Shown here one piece after another: positions 1 to 6,879 of a DNA stretch of 11,161 nt. Made by a program: the position numbers and the translations under genes. The stretch is from an uncultured Peptococcaceae bacterium. Lineage in GTDB: Bacteria; Bacillota; Desulfitobacteriia; Desulfitobacteriales; Syntrophobotulaceae. The stretch's first letter is position 1; every line of letters starts with the position of its first letter. The stretch is from NCBI GenBank assembly GCA_937892995.1, contig CALBJS010000287.1:1-11161 (forward strand), read 5' to 3'. A model generated the notes under the pieces. It worked only from the letters and a program-made list of their open reading frames with translations. It did no database searches and had not been told where the DNA came from.

Positions 1-273
1 AAATTTTCATCTATTACGCTTTCTAGAGTTTCTACATGCAACTTATATCCGATAACACTTATGACCCACGATAAATTGAATTGTCACTTGTTACGATTAC
101 ATTGCGTCATTAATAGCGGTTACTAAAGTAATAATAAGTAATTTTATTGCTTTCAGCAGTAGAATTATATAATCTTGTCCGTTGTAGCCGGCTTTAAGTT
201 GGCCGTTTTTTATTTTATCTTCTTTAACTTTCATAAAATTACATAATACTTAAGTTGGAGTAGCTGTTCATTT
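1..273. other. Left-edge intergenic stretch, no supported gene
   Basis: No gene can be supported here. The + strand frame beginning at base 1 stays open for 41 codons to a TAA at 124-126, but the product has no recognisable motif and may be chance. A terminator-like hairpin at 189-216 on the + strand suggests that a transcript enters from the left and stops here. The regulator gene encoded on the - strand ends at 274, so its own 3' untranslated region also lies in this stretch. Confidence 0.5.
189..216 (+). terminator. Probable intrinsic terminator of a gene to the left of the window
   Basis: CGGCT (189-193) pairs with GGCCG (201-205) over a 7-base loop, with one T-G wobble. A T-rich tract (TTTTTTATTTT) follows immediately. 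The stem is short but GC-rich and the T-tract is good, so it reads as a rho-independent terminator in the + direction. The gene it would serve lies outside the window. On the - strand no T-tract follows, so it is not an obvious terminator for the regulator. Confidence 0.45.
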
Positions 274-1740
274 TTACAATTTCGCGGGTTTTGAGAGATC
301 GAACTCGTTGATCTTATGATGTAGGTTTTGACGTCGGATACCCAAATTCTTTGCAGCCCTGGTGATATTCCAGTTATTGTTATCCAAGGCCTCTAGAATT
401 AGCTGCCTTTCCGTATTTTTCAATTTTTCCCGTAATGTCAAGTTATTACCTATGGAAATATTAACTGAACTTCTTGAACTTCTTAAACTTCTCAACTGCT
501 GTAATCGCTCGCGATAATATGAGGGAATATGAATCATTTGTAGTGTATCATCATTTTTACTGACGAAATTCATAGCACTTTCGACAATACTTTCTAATTC
601 CCGTACGTTGCCCGGCCAGGAGTATTTCCCAAAATTTCCCTTTGCATCGGGGGCAAGCCCCCGGACAAAAGTATTATGCTTCGTATTAAACCGTTCAATA
701 AAATGATTTGCCAAAAGTAGAATATCACCTGGCCGCTCTTTCAACGGAGGCAGTTTGATGGTGATAACAGCAATACGGAAAAAAAGATCGGAGCGAATAC
801 TATTCTGGGCATCTCTTATAGCAAACGGGTCAAGGCTGCTCGCACTAACAATACGACAATTCGTATCCCTCTCCTCCCTGCTGCCGACACGTCGAACCTT
901 TTTCTCCTGGATGACACGAAGGAGCTTGGCCTGAAGTGAAACGGGCATAGAATTGATCTCATCTAAAAATATAGTACCATTTTCCGCCTGTTCAAAAAGG
1001 CCGGGCATATCCACAGCACCGGTAAAAGCTCCTTTGACAGTGCCGAATAAAATACTTTCCAGCAAACTTTCGGGTATCGCTGCACAATTGACAGGAACAA
1101 AAGGCCCTTTGGGGTTTACCCCTGCACAGTGGATACCCTGGGCAAATAACTCTTTACCGGTACCGGTAGCCCCGATGATCATGATTGGTGAATCATAGGT
1201 AGCAAATTTCCTAGCCAGATTTATGGACTCTTTCATGTCAGAGTCTTGAGTTATGATATCATCCAGCGAATAGCGAAGGCCATGTTTATACCTATGCCCC
1301 GGGGCATAGGATAAAACCTTGTTCTGTTGTTTTCTGAAGTTATCAATTTGCTTATTGAGATAGTCCAATGACAGACCGATCATATAGATACCGGCAAGTT
1401 TTCCTTTATAAAAGAACGGATACATATTGATTATGCTATCCATCCTTTTGCCTCCCGGCATATCCCAGCCAAAATAGGATTGAGTAATGGCCTTTTTGGT
1501 CTTTAAAATTTTTTTAGCAAAGGTTCGGTTGAAAGCACCACCGTCTAATTCGTTGTAAACCTCGGTTTCTTTGCGTCCGATGACGTCCCTGCGATCCAGG
1601 TTTTCTGCTTGTTCCATCGCTAAATTAAACAGAATGACGGTTTCATTCTCATCAATCGCATAGATGCCTTCTCCCAATTCATCAATAATGGCACGGAGTA
1701 AAGCATTTTCCAATTCAAGTTGATCCAACCTATCATTCAT
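274..1740 (-). CDS. Sigma-54-dependent activator with PAS sensor domain (RocR-like)
   Basis: This 488-residue bacterial enhancer-binding protein should remodel sigma-54 RNA polymerase by ATP hydrolysis. Residues ~12-125 look like a PAS sensor domain (GEGIYAIDENETVILFN start), followed by a short linker. The AAA+ domain spans ~160-395, with Walker A GATGTGKE (190-197), the sigma-54 contact loop GAFTGA (237-242), Walker B GTIFLDEI (255-262), an RSDLFFRI arginine-finger region (316-323) and WPGNVREL (375-382). A Fis-type helix-turn-helix occupies ~440-480. The context LFGTVKGAFTGA, with T-V where most activators have a charged residue, resembles RocR. The ATG is preceded by GGAGGTG (1746-1752 on the opposite strand) at 5 bases. 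Divergent orientation to the transporter/enzyme unit, with a -24/-12 promoter between them, makes it the likely activator of that unit. The effector is unknown. All key activator residues are intact. Confidence 0.93.
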   Translation of the reverse strand: MNDRLDQLELENALLRAIIDELGEGIYAIDENETVILFNLAMEQAENLDRRDVIGRKETEVYNELDGGAFNRTFAKKILKTKKAITQSYFGWDMPGGKRMDSIINMYPFFYKGKLAGIYMIGLSLDYLNKQIDNFRKQQNKVLSYAPGHRYKHGLRYSLDDIITQDSDMKESINLARKFATYDSPIMIIGATGTGKELFAQGIHCAGVNPKGPFVPVNCAAIPESLLESILFGTVKGAFTGAVDMPGLFEQAENGTIFLDEINSMPVSLQAKLLRVIQEKKVRRVGSREERDTNCRIVSASSLDPFAIRDAQNSIRSDLFFRIAVITIKLPPLKERPGDILLLANHFIERFNTKHNTFVRGLAPDAKGNFGKYSWPGNVRELESIVESAMNFVSKNDDTLQMIHIPSYYRERLQQLRSLRSSRSSVNISIGNNLTLREKLKNTERQLILEALDNNNWNITRAAKNLGIRRQNLHHKINEFDLSKPAKL

Positions 1741-1775
1741 GCGGACACCTCCGTTTTTGGTGTTTCGATATTAAT

Positions 1776-1804
1776 AGCATAAGATACCGAATGCCTATTT
1801 TCAA
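1776..1804 (-). promoter_or_regulatory. Candidate sigma-A promoter of the regulator gene
   Basis: Read on the - strand, TTGAAA (1799-1804) and TATGCT (1776-1781) are separated by exactly 17 bases. They match the -35 and -10 consensus at five and four of six positions. Transcription would start about 30 bases before the regulator's ATG. The -35 element overlaps the TTCAAGTG half-site at 1800-1807, so the regulator could control its own synthesis (inference). Confidence 0.5.
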
Positions 1805-1839
1805 GTGCAATTACTCACTGAAACACAATTATTCAGTGA
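1800..1839. promoter_or_regulatory. Candidate upstream activating sequence: three TTCA(A)GTG half-sites
   Basis: TCACTGAA (1815-1822) and TTCAGTGA (1832-1839) form a perfect 8-base inverted repeat with a 9-base spacer. A third near-copy, TTCAAGTG (1800-1807), is inverted relative to the first with a 7-base spacer. An additional inverted repeat, TGAATA/TATTCA, abuts at 1837-1853. The cluster lies roughly 190 bases upstream of the predicted start of the -24/-12 promoter. That is a normal enhancer distance for sigma-54 activators. The obvious binder is the divergently encoded regulator (inference). Confidence 0.6.
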
Positions 1840-1867
1840 ATAATAAATATTCATTCATTTTAGGGCT

Positions 1868-1948
1868 AAAAAAAGAAAAAATAGGTTCAAAACTAAAAAA
1901 CAAAATCAAGGACTATGGACAAAAAAGGCCGTAGTACAGGGAAAAAAA
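1868..1948. other. A-tract-rich, probably bent DNA between enhancer and promoter
   Basis: Runs of four to seven A residues occur at 1868-1874, 1876-1881, 1895-1900, 1902-1905, 1921-1926 and 1942-1948. Several are spaced close to two helical turns apart. Located between the enhancer-like repeats and the sigma-54 promoter, they could favour the DNA loop needed for activator-polymerase contact. General AT-richness of intergenic DNA is the alternative explanation. Confidence 0.35.
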
Positions 1949-1996
1949 CCTTTATTTAATTAAACTACTTCCTTTTGGCTATCATTCCCCCAAGGA

Positions 1997-2012
1997 TGGC
2001 ATACTTTCTGCA
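1997..2012 (+). promoter_or_regulatory. Sigma-54 (-24/-12) promoter for the transporter/enzyme unit
   Basis: The 16 bases read TGGCATACTTTCTGCA. The invariant GG (1998-1999) and GC (2010-2011) have the exact sigma-54 spacing, and the TGGCA and TGCA cores match the consensus TGGCAC-N5-TTGCA closely. Transcription would begin near 2023, leaving a leader of about 187 bases before the transporter's start codon. The element sits downstream of the enhancer-like repeats and next to a sigma-54 activator gene, which makes a chance match unlikely. Confidence 0.8.
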
Positions 2013-2026
2013 TTTAAAATAGATTA

Positions 2027-2052
2027 GCAAAAAAATGCCGGTAATTTTTTGC
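2027..2052 (+). promoter_or_regulatory. Hairpin at the 5' end of the predicted leader transcript
   Basis: GCAAAAAA (2027-2034) and TTTTTTGC (2045-2052) form a perfect 8-base inverted repeat with a 10-base loop, starting within a few bases of the predicted sigma-54 transcription start. It could protect the 5' end of the mRNA or be a DNA-level site. A weaker repeat, TTGCA/TGCAA, lies at 2068-2086. The A/T-rich stem is not strongly stable, so its role is uncertain. Confidence 0.35.
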
Positions 2053-2209
2053 AGCACTATCCTAAACTTGCAGTGTTATTATGCAAAGGCTGGTGACAAA
2101 TATGAAGTAGCCTCATCGTTATTTGAATTCTTTTAAAAAGGTTTTATATCGTAAATTTTATCTCGTGTTATATTTCGTAGTTAAAAAAGACGAAGGAGAA
2201 GAGTTAATT

Positions 2210-3427
2210 ATGAGTACAACTGTGTATAATCCCCGTAAAGCTTGGCTGGCTTTATTGGGCGGAGGTGTAATTTATTTTGTAAACGCTGCTTGTCAGTATA
2301 AAGTACCTCCTATCATGATCGACCTGATGCAAGCCCTTAATCTTACGATTTCTCAGGGCGGTTGGCTGATGTCCATCATGAGTCTGCTCGGACTTATTTT
2401 AGCCATTCCTGCCGGTTTCATTATAATCAAACTTGGGTGCAAATGGGCAACTGTCTTAACAGCTGCAGTGACTCTCCTTGGTTCTCTTATCGGAACTTTT
2501 GCCAATTCCTTCGGAATTATGATGCTTAGCCGATCATTGGAAGGCGTTGGTCTTGGGCTTGTTAGTGTTGTTTCACTAGCTGTTGTTTCAACTTTTTTTC
2601 CTCCCGAAAAGCGGGGTGTTCCCAATGGCATTATCATGGCACTTTACACAACGTCCTTTTTCATGATGATGAATGTTGCAACTCCCATCACCAGTGTGTT
2701 CCAATGGCAAGGATTGTGGTGGTTCTGCAATATTTTAAGCATTATCAGCGTTTTTGCAGCATATTTTTTCATCCCTAATAAAACAGATGAGCCTATTTTT
2801 GAAGATCCGCAAGGGAGCAAATCATCAGAAAAAATAAAATTTGGAAAATTACTTAAAAGCGGCTCTCTTTGGGCTGTTGCTTTGACTTTTATCGGCTTCA
2901 ATATCGGCTATTACGGTATCACAACCTATATGCCGACCTATTTGGTTGAAGATGTCAACATCAGTCAGGCATCCGCCAATCTGGCCGTCAGCTGGAACGC
3001 TATCGCCGGTTTGCCGGGAGTTTTAATTGCAGGATATTTGCTGGATAGAATCGGCATCAAAAATAGAAAGCTGATCCCAGCTTTCGCCATGCTCATACTT
3101 GCTGTTTGTTACTTCTTTGCTTTCAAAGTCACCAGCGTGGGCTCGGCAACCTTCTTACTAATCTTCGTCGGTTTCATATGTTGCTTTGTTCCGCCGAGTC
3201 TGTATACGATCGGCCCCGATATCATTCCCAATACCGCATATGCCTCTATGATCATTGCGATCGTTACCTTAGGGCAAAATCTCGGCATGACGCTTGGGCC
3301 TCTTGTGGTCGGCTATACCGTGGAAGCGTCAAATAGTTGGGCTGCCTGCTCTATACCAATTGCCGTTTTAGCACTTATCGGTGCCGTATTGTGCTTCATG
3401 GTGAAGACAAAACCGTCTACAAATTAA
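2210..3427 (+). CDS. Major facilitator superfamily transporter (12-TM permease)
   Basis: The product is a 405-residue inner-membrane permease, probably a proton-coupled importer of a small organic substrate. The ATG at 2210 is chosen because AAGGAG (2193-2198) lies 11 bases upstream. The frame extends back to a TTG at 2123, but that start lacks a ribosome binding site and would add a charged 29-residue extension. About twelve hydrophobic segments are visible, the first near 12-32, split by a polar central loop at ~189-216. MFS hallmarks are the motif-A-like loop 2-3 (GFIIIKLGCKWA, 69-80), FPPEKRG after TM4 (130-136) and its repeat in the second half, GYLLDRIGIKNRK (275-287). It is the first gene behind the sigma-54 promoter, with the molybdoenzyme genes downstream, which suggests it brings in (or exports) the enzyme's substrate or product. 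The substrate class cannot be assigned from sequence. Confidence 0.9.
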   Translation: MSTTVYNPRKAWLALLGGGVIYFVNAACQYKVPPIMIDLMQALNLTISQGGWLMSIMSLLGLILAIPAGFIIIKLGCKWATVLTAAVTLLGSLIGTFANSFGIMMLSRSLEGVGLGLVSVVSLAVVSTFFPPEKRGVPNGIIMALYTTSFFMMMNVATPITSVFQWQGLWWFCNILSIISVFAAYFFIPNKTDEPIFEDPQGSKSSEKIKFGKLLKSGSLWAVALTFIGFNIGYYGITTYMPTYLVEDVNISQASANLAVSWNAIAGLPGVLIAGYLLDRIGIKNRKLIPAFAMLILAVCYFFAFKVTSVGSATFLLIFVGFICCFVPPSLYTIGPDIIPNTAYASMIIAIVTLGQNLGMTLGPLVVGYTVEASNSWAACSIPIAVLALIGAVLCFMVKTKPSTN

Positions 3428-3481
3428 GTAAGATAAATCAGAATTTCTATTAATTCCAACAACGTGCCGCAGTTTTAAAAA

Positions 3482-3549
3482 TAAATAGACTCTCAGAATT
3501 GAGAGGGACCTAGTGCCATCTGACTCAGCAAATGTCGAGAGTCTATTTA
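3482..3549 (+). promoter_or_regulatory. Structured intercistronic element with alternative pairings
   Basis: A perfect 13-base inverted repeat (3482-3494 with 3537-3549, core AATAGACTCTC) encloses 42 bases between the transporter and enzyme genes. Two competing short hairpins use the same strands: CTCTCA/TGAGAG with a four-base loop (3490-3505), and GACTC (3522-3526) with GAGTC (3539-3543). No proper T-tract follows, so a simple terminator is unlikely. An mRNA processing or stability element, or an attenuator adjusting enzyme expression relative to the transporter, fits better. I do not recognise a known riboswitch class. Confidence 0.5.
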
Positions 3550-3581
3550 ATTTAATAAAAAAGGGGGAAAACTAAGGAAAA

Positions 3582-6065
3582 ATGAAAAGAGAAAAGGTAA
3601 TAAACGAATTACTGGATAATCACCAAGGCGATGAGATTCGCTATACAACCTGTTTTCAAAACGGCTGCTGGGATGCCGTGTGTCCTTTAAAATGCCGGGT
3701 TCGCGATAATAAGCTAATATCAGTGGAACCTGATGATTCCGTGAATAAAGGGTTAGGTCGCGAGGATATCGACGCTGAAAAGCTAAGTCAGGGGATGGTT
3801 CAACTCCGTCCTTGTCCTATGGGCCATGCGTGGCAGGGAGAACTCTATGCGGAAGACCGGATCCTGTATCCTATGAAAAGAGTCGGCGAGAAAGGCCTTG
3901 GTAAAGGAAGTTTTGAACGCATTTCCTGGGATGAAGCCCTGGACACGATCGCGGAAAAGATCCGCTATGTCATCGATACGTACGGACCAAACAGCATTCT
4001 TCATGCCAATCAAGCATTTGAACAAACCGGCTTTGAATTGGCTCCCTGGCTGAAAGCCGGTGTTGCCGGCTGGGGGGATCATTCTACCTCCGGCCATACC
4101 ATTGGTGAAAAAGAACACCTCGGTTTTGATCTTGTAAAAGCACTCATTACCGGTGAATCCAAAAATTATGTGGGATTCGAAGCTCCGGATCTCTTTAATT
4201 CTAATCTTATTGTTCTCTGGGGATTTGACCCACTAGTGGGTTGGTTCGGGACAGTTTCCTATTATATGCGGCTCGCTAAAGAGCGCGGGATTCCCATTAT
4301 TCTTATTGACCCGCGCTATACGATTAGTGCGGAGGTGTTGGCCGATCAGTGGCTGCCCATCCGTCCCGGTACCGATGTGGCGATGATGCTGGCCGTCGCC
4401 CAGGTTCTGTATGAAGAAAACCTCTATGACCATGACTATGTTGCAAAATATGTAGAACCAAAAGGTTTTGAAAGATGGCGTGCGTACCTGATGGGCGAGA
4501 ATGACGGTATAGTCAAGTCCCCTGAATGGGCCGAACCGATCACGGCCATCCCCGCCGAAACGATCCGCGAGTTTGCCAGGTTATACGCAAAAAGTAAGCC
4601 TGTCCATTTGCAATATCATTACGCCGGTGCCAAACGCCATTTAGGTGAATACTCTGCAACAGCTTCAATGTTGCTCCAGGCAATGACCGGAAACCTTACC
4701 ATCCCCGGCGGTTGTCAAACTGGCTGCACCTTGACGACGCCTGATCGAATCCCTCTTCCTACACTTGACTTGAAGAGAGCACCAGCGGAATACTATCCGC
4801 CGATCACGATGCACAACAATAAATGGGCAGAGTCTATCTTGAAAAGGCAGGAATATGATGCCGGAATTTGCACAGAAACAGAATTTCGCCGTGCTATCGG
4901 TTGTCCGCCGGAAAGTCCTTTGCCCAATATTCAGATGGTCATTTTCGAGGACAACTGGATTAATAACATTCATCATGTGAACAAACGCATGAAAGCTATT
5001 GCTTCAACCTATTTTTCTTGGGGTCATGCCTGGCATATGAGTGCCCTGACCACACATTATATGGATATCGTCCTTCCCGCACCTGTTTATATGTTTGAAA
5101 CCTCTGATCATTTTCATATGGGAATGGAACGGTTTATGAGCGGACCCTCGGGTATGCGTAATTACTTTATGTACTGTACTAAGGTCGTAGATCCGCCCGG
5201 TGAAGTTCGTCCGCTCTTCTGGATCTGGACCCAATTAGCAAAACGCCTCGGTGTTGTTGATAAATACAATCCGTGCTTGAAGGATGTTTCCATCGAGGAT
5301 TGGGACGACGCTGTAGAAGCTCTGTATAAGGAAGCTTACGAAAATTGGGCTAAAGACCCTTACGGCTATTTGGCCTACTATGGCATCCAACCAAAACCAT
5401 GGGAAGAATTTTTGAAAAAACCGATTGTCCGCGTTCCCATTGATCAAGCCTATTATCCTTATAAAAGCACGGTGGATGCAGGTGAAGATACTTTCTTTGA
5501 AACTCCCAGTGGTAAGGTGGAATTCTGTGCGTCCACTCTTGAAGTAATAGGAAAAGAAGAGACTCGGTACGGTGGTCTTATAGAAATCATGCCGGTTTGG
5601 GATCCCTACTACATGGATGAACCGCCCAATGACAGCTTTTACCATCCAAAAACAAAGAATTATCCCCTCTCCATGGTTACGCCGGTTTCCGTTTACCGCC
5701 AGCATTCCTGTAACGACCCCAATCTCAGACTCAGAGAATGCTATCGTCACGGCGTCTGGCTCAATCCTGTGGACGCTAAGACCAGAAACATCAAAGACGG
5801 AGACAAGGTTTTTGTTCATAACGAATTCGGTCAAGTTGTTATGCCGGCTTATGTAACCAATCGTCTGATCCCCGGAACCACCTGTATCCATCACGGTGCC
5901 TATTATACACCCGGTTCTGAAAAGACCGAACTGATGCCTACCGGTGTCGATATGCGCGGAGCCTGTAACTTTTTGATTGGTGATACGCATCTTCCGCACG
6001 TCACAGGTACGCTGTTAACCGCAGGTTTGGTACAGATCAAAAAATATGAAGGAGATAGAAAGTAA
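3582..6065 (+). CDS. Cytoplasmic molybdopterin oxidoreductase, DMSO reductase family catalytic subunit
   Basis: This 827-residue enzyme should bind a bis-pyranopterin molybdenum or tungsten cofactor and one [4Fe-4S] cluster. The N-terminal cluster motif is C24-x4-C29-x4-C34 (plus C38), with a distal C78 in RPCPMGHAW. It is followed by YPMKRVGEKGLG...FERISWDEALDTIA (~96-124), typical of DmsA-like proteins. Cofactor-domain signatures include NLIVLWGFDP (208-217), IDPRYT, WLPIRPGTD and MTGNLTIPGG. The C-terminal dinucleotide-binding domain starts near 690 (YPLSMVTPVSVYRQHS). There is no twin-arginine or other signal peptide, so it acts in the cytoplasm. The metal ligand is not certain: GDHSTSGH (165-172) is the expected region, with S168 or S170 as candidates. 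The ATG follows a purine-rich GGGGG/AAGGA stretch. Its stop overlaps the Fe-S gene's start. Possible reactions include dehydroxylation or transhydroxylation of an aromatic compound, or another oxo-transfer; the substrate is unresolved. Confidence 0.92.
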   Translation: MKREKVINELLDNHQGDEIRYTTCFQNGCWDAVCPLKCRVRDNKLISVEPDDSVNKGLGREDIDAEKLSQGMVQLRPCPMGHAWQGELYAEDRILYPMKRVGEKGLGKGSFERISWDEALDTIAEKIRYVIDTYGPNSILHANQAFEQTGFELAPWLKAGVAGWGDHSTSGHTIGEKEHLGFDLVKALITGESKNYVGFEAPDLFNSNLIVLWGFDPLVGWFGTVSYYMRLAKERGIPIILIDPRYTISAEVLADQWLPIRPGTDVAMMLAVAQVLYEENLYDHDYVAKYVEPKGFERWRAYLMGENDGIVKSPEWAEPITAIPAETIREFARLYAKSKPVHLQYHYAGAKRHLGEYSATASMLLQAMTGNLTIPGGCQTGCTLTTPDRIPLPTLDLKRAPAEYYPPITMHNNKWAESILKRQEYDAGICTETEFRRAIGCPPESPLPNIQMVIFEDNWINNIHHVNKRMKAIASTYFSWGHAWHMSALTTHYMDIVLPAPVYMFETSDHFHMGMERFMSGPSGMRNYFMYCTKVVDPPGEVRPLFWIWTQLAKRLGVVDKYNPCLKDVSIEDWDDAVEALYKEAYENWAKDPYGYLAYYGIQPKPWEEFLKKPIVRVPIDQAYYPYKSTVDAGEDTFFETPSGKVEFCASTLEVIGKEETRYGGLIEIMPVWDPYYMDEPPNDSFYHPKTKNYPLSMVTPVSVYRQHSCNDPNLRLRECYRHGVWLNPVDAKTRNIKDGDKVFVHNEFGQVVMPAYVTNRLIPGTTCIHHGAYYTPGSEKTELMPTGVDMRGACNFLIGDTHLPHVTGTLLTAGLVQIKKYEGDRK

Positions 6066-6802
6066 TGAAACAGTATGGATTTTATTTTGATCAAAGTCGT
6101 TGCTATGCCTGTCATGCTTGCAGTCTCGCCTGTAAAGATTGGAATTTGATTGGATTAGGCCCCGAAAAATGGCTGACTGTCTACGAATGGGAAGAAGGAC
6201 CGTTCCTGTCTACTCGTATTAATGCTTTAGCCTTTTCCTGCGGCCATTGTGAAGAGCCTGCGTGTATCAATGCTTGCCCGCAAAATGCAATTTTCAAAGA
6301 AGGAAAATACGGTGCCGTATTGGTGGACAAAGAGAAATGTGACGGCTGCCGTAAATGTGCCGAAGCTTGCCCGTATGGTTCCCCCAAATTTGCTGCCGAG
6401 GATGCCAAGATGAGTAAGTGCACCATGTGTATAGACCGTTTGGAGCAGGGAGAATTGCCTATCTGTGTTTCTTCCTGCCCCATGCGAGCTTTTGACTTCG
6501 GCCCGCTAGAAGAGTTGATCGCCAAATACGGAGAAGAACGCACCTTAATAGGGATGCCCGACGGCAATATCACAAAGCCTGCCTTTATTGTCAAACCTCA
6601 TGATGAGAAAAAAGACCTTATTCCCTTTGACAAGGAAAAGGTAATTCAATTAATGCAAAAACGCGGTGAATTAGGCAATGTTTTCGAAGATATCCGGGAT
6701 ATCATGGAGGACAATAGCGAGTTGATAGGCAGGAGAAAATTAAAAATGAAGCATGATTCGGCGGAAGAATTAATGGAGGCGACGCAAAACGACATGGGTT
6801 AA
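6065..6802 (+). CDS. DmsB-like electron-transfer subunit with four [4Fe-4S] clusters
   Basis: This 245-residue ferredoxin-type protein is the electron-transfer partner of the preceding enzyme. Sixteen cysteines form four cluster motifs: C13/C16/C19/C23; C59/C62/C67/C71 (CGHCEEPACINAC); C92/C95/C98/C102 (CDGCRKCAEAC); C119/C122/C134/C138 (CTMCIDRLEQGELPICVSSC). This is the full DmsB/PhsB/NrfC pattern. The KPAFIVKPHDEKK segment after residue 190 is also usual. No signal peptide or membrane segment is present. A charged tail of about 45 residues at the C terminus has no motif I know. The ATG overlaps the upstream TAA by one base (TAATG), with AAGGAGA at 6049-6055, so translation is probably coupled and the subunits made in equal amounts. 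No membrane anchor gene follows, so the final electron donor or acceptor is unknown, perhaps a soluble ferredoxin. Confidence 0.93.
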   Translation: MKQYGFYFDQSRCYACHACSLACKDWNLIGLGPEKWLTVYEWEEGPFLSTRINALAFSCGHCEEPACINACPQNAIFKEGKYGAVLVDKEKCDGCRKCAEACPYGSPKFAAEDAKMSKCTMCIDRLEQGELPICVSSCPMRAFDFGPLEELIAKYGEERTLIGMPDGNITKPAFIVKPHDEKKDLIPFDKEKVIQLMQKRGELGNVFEDIRDIMEDNSELIGRRKLKMKHDSAEELMEATQNDMG

Positions 6803-6840
6803 TTTCCCTATGTTATTTGGCTATCTTGTCTAAAATATAA

Positions 6841-6879
6841 AATTATAGGGTATGGAGCTATTATTCATACCCTGTAATT
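6841..6879 (+). terminator. Strong 3' hairpin ending the molybdoenzyme unit
   Basis: Bases 6841-6854 pair with 6866-6879 over 14 positions with a single T-G wobble and an 11-base loop. The core is AGGGTATG/CATACCCT. It begins 38 bases after the Fe-S gene's stop. Only a weak T-run follows (TAATTACTT), so it may act as a 3' stability structure as much as an intrinsic terminator. Its position marks the end of the operon. Confidence 0.6.

Noticed and set aside
1..126. Open frame entering from the left edge, ending at TAA 124-126
   Set aside because: 41 codons without a recognisable motif in AT-rich DNA are not enough to claim a partial gene.
2081..2110. Nine-codon frame (MQRLVTNMK) in the transporter's leader
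   Set aside because: There is no ribosome binding site before its ATG and no arrest-type or amino-acid-rich sequence; probably chance.
2626..2641. Second sequence with sigma-54-like GG/GC spacing (TGGCATTATCATGGCA)
   Set aside because: It is inside the transporter's coding sequence, its -12 half is a poor match, and no enhancer-like repeats precede it.
5235..5999. 254-codon open frame on the - strand within the molybdoenzyme gene
   Set aside because: It lies wholly opposite a well-supported gene, shows no family motif and has a composition typical of an antisense shadow.
3582..6065. Possible selenocysteine in the molybdoenzyme
   Set aside because: The frame is full length with no internal TGA, so the metal ligand is not encoded as selenocysteine.
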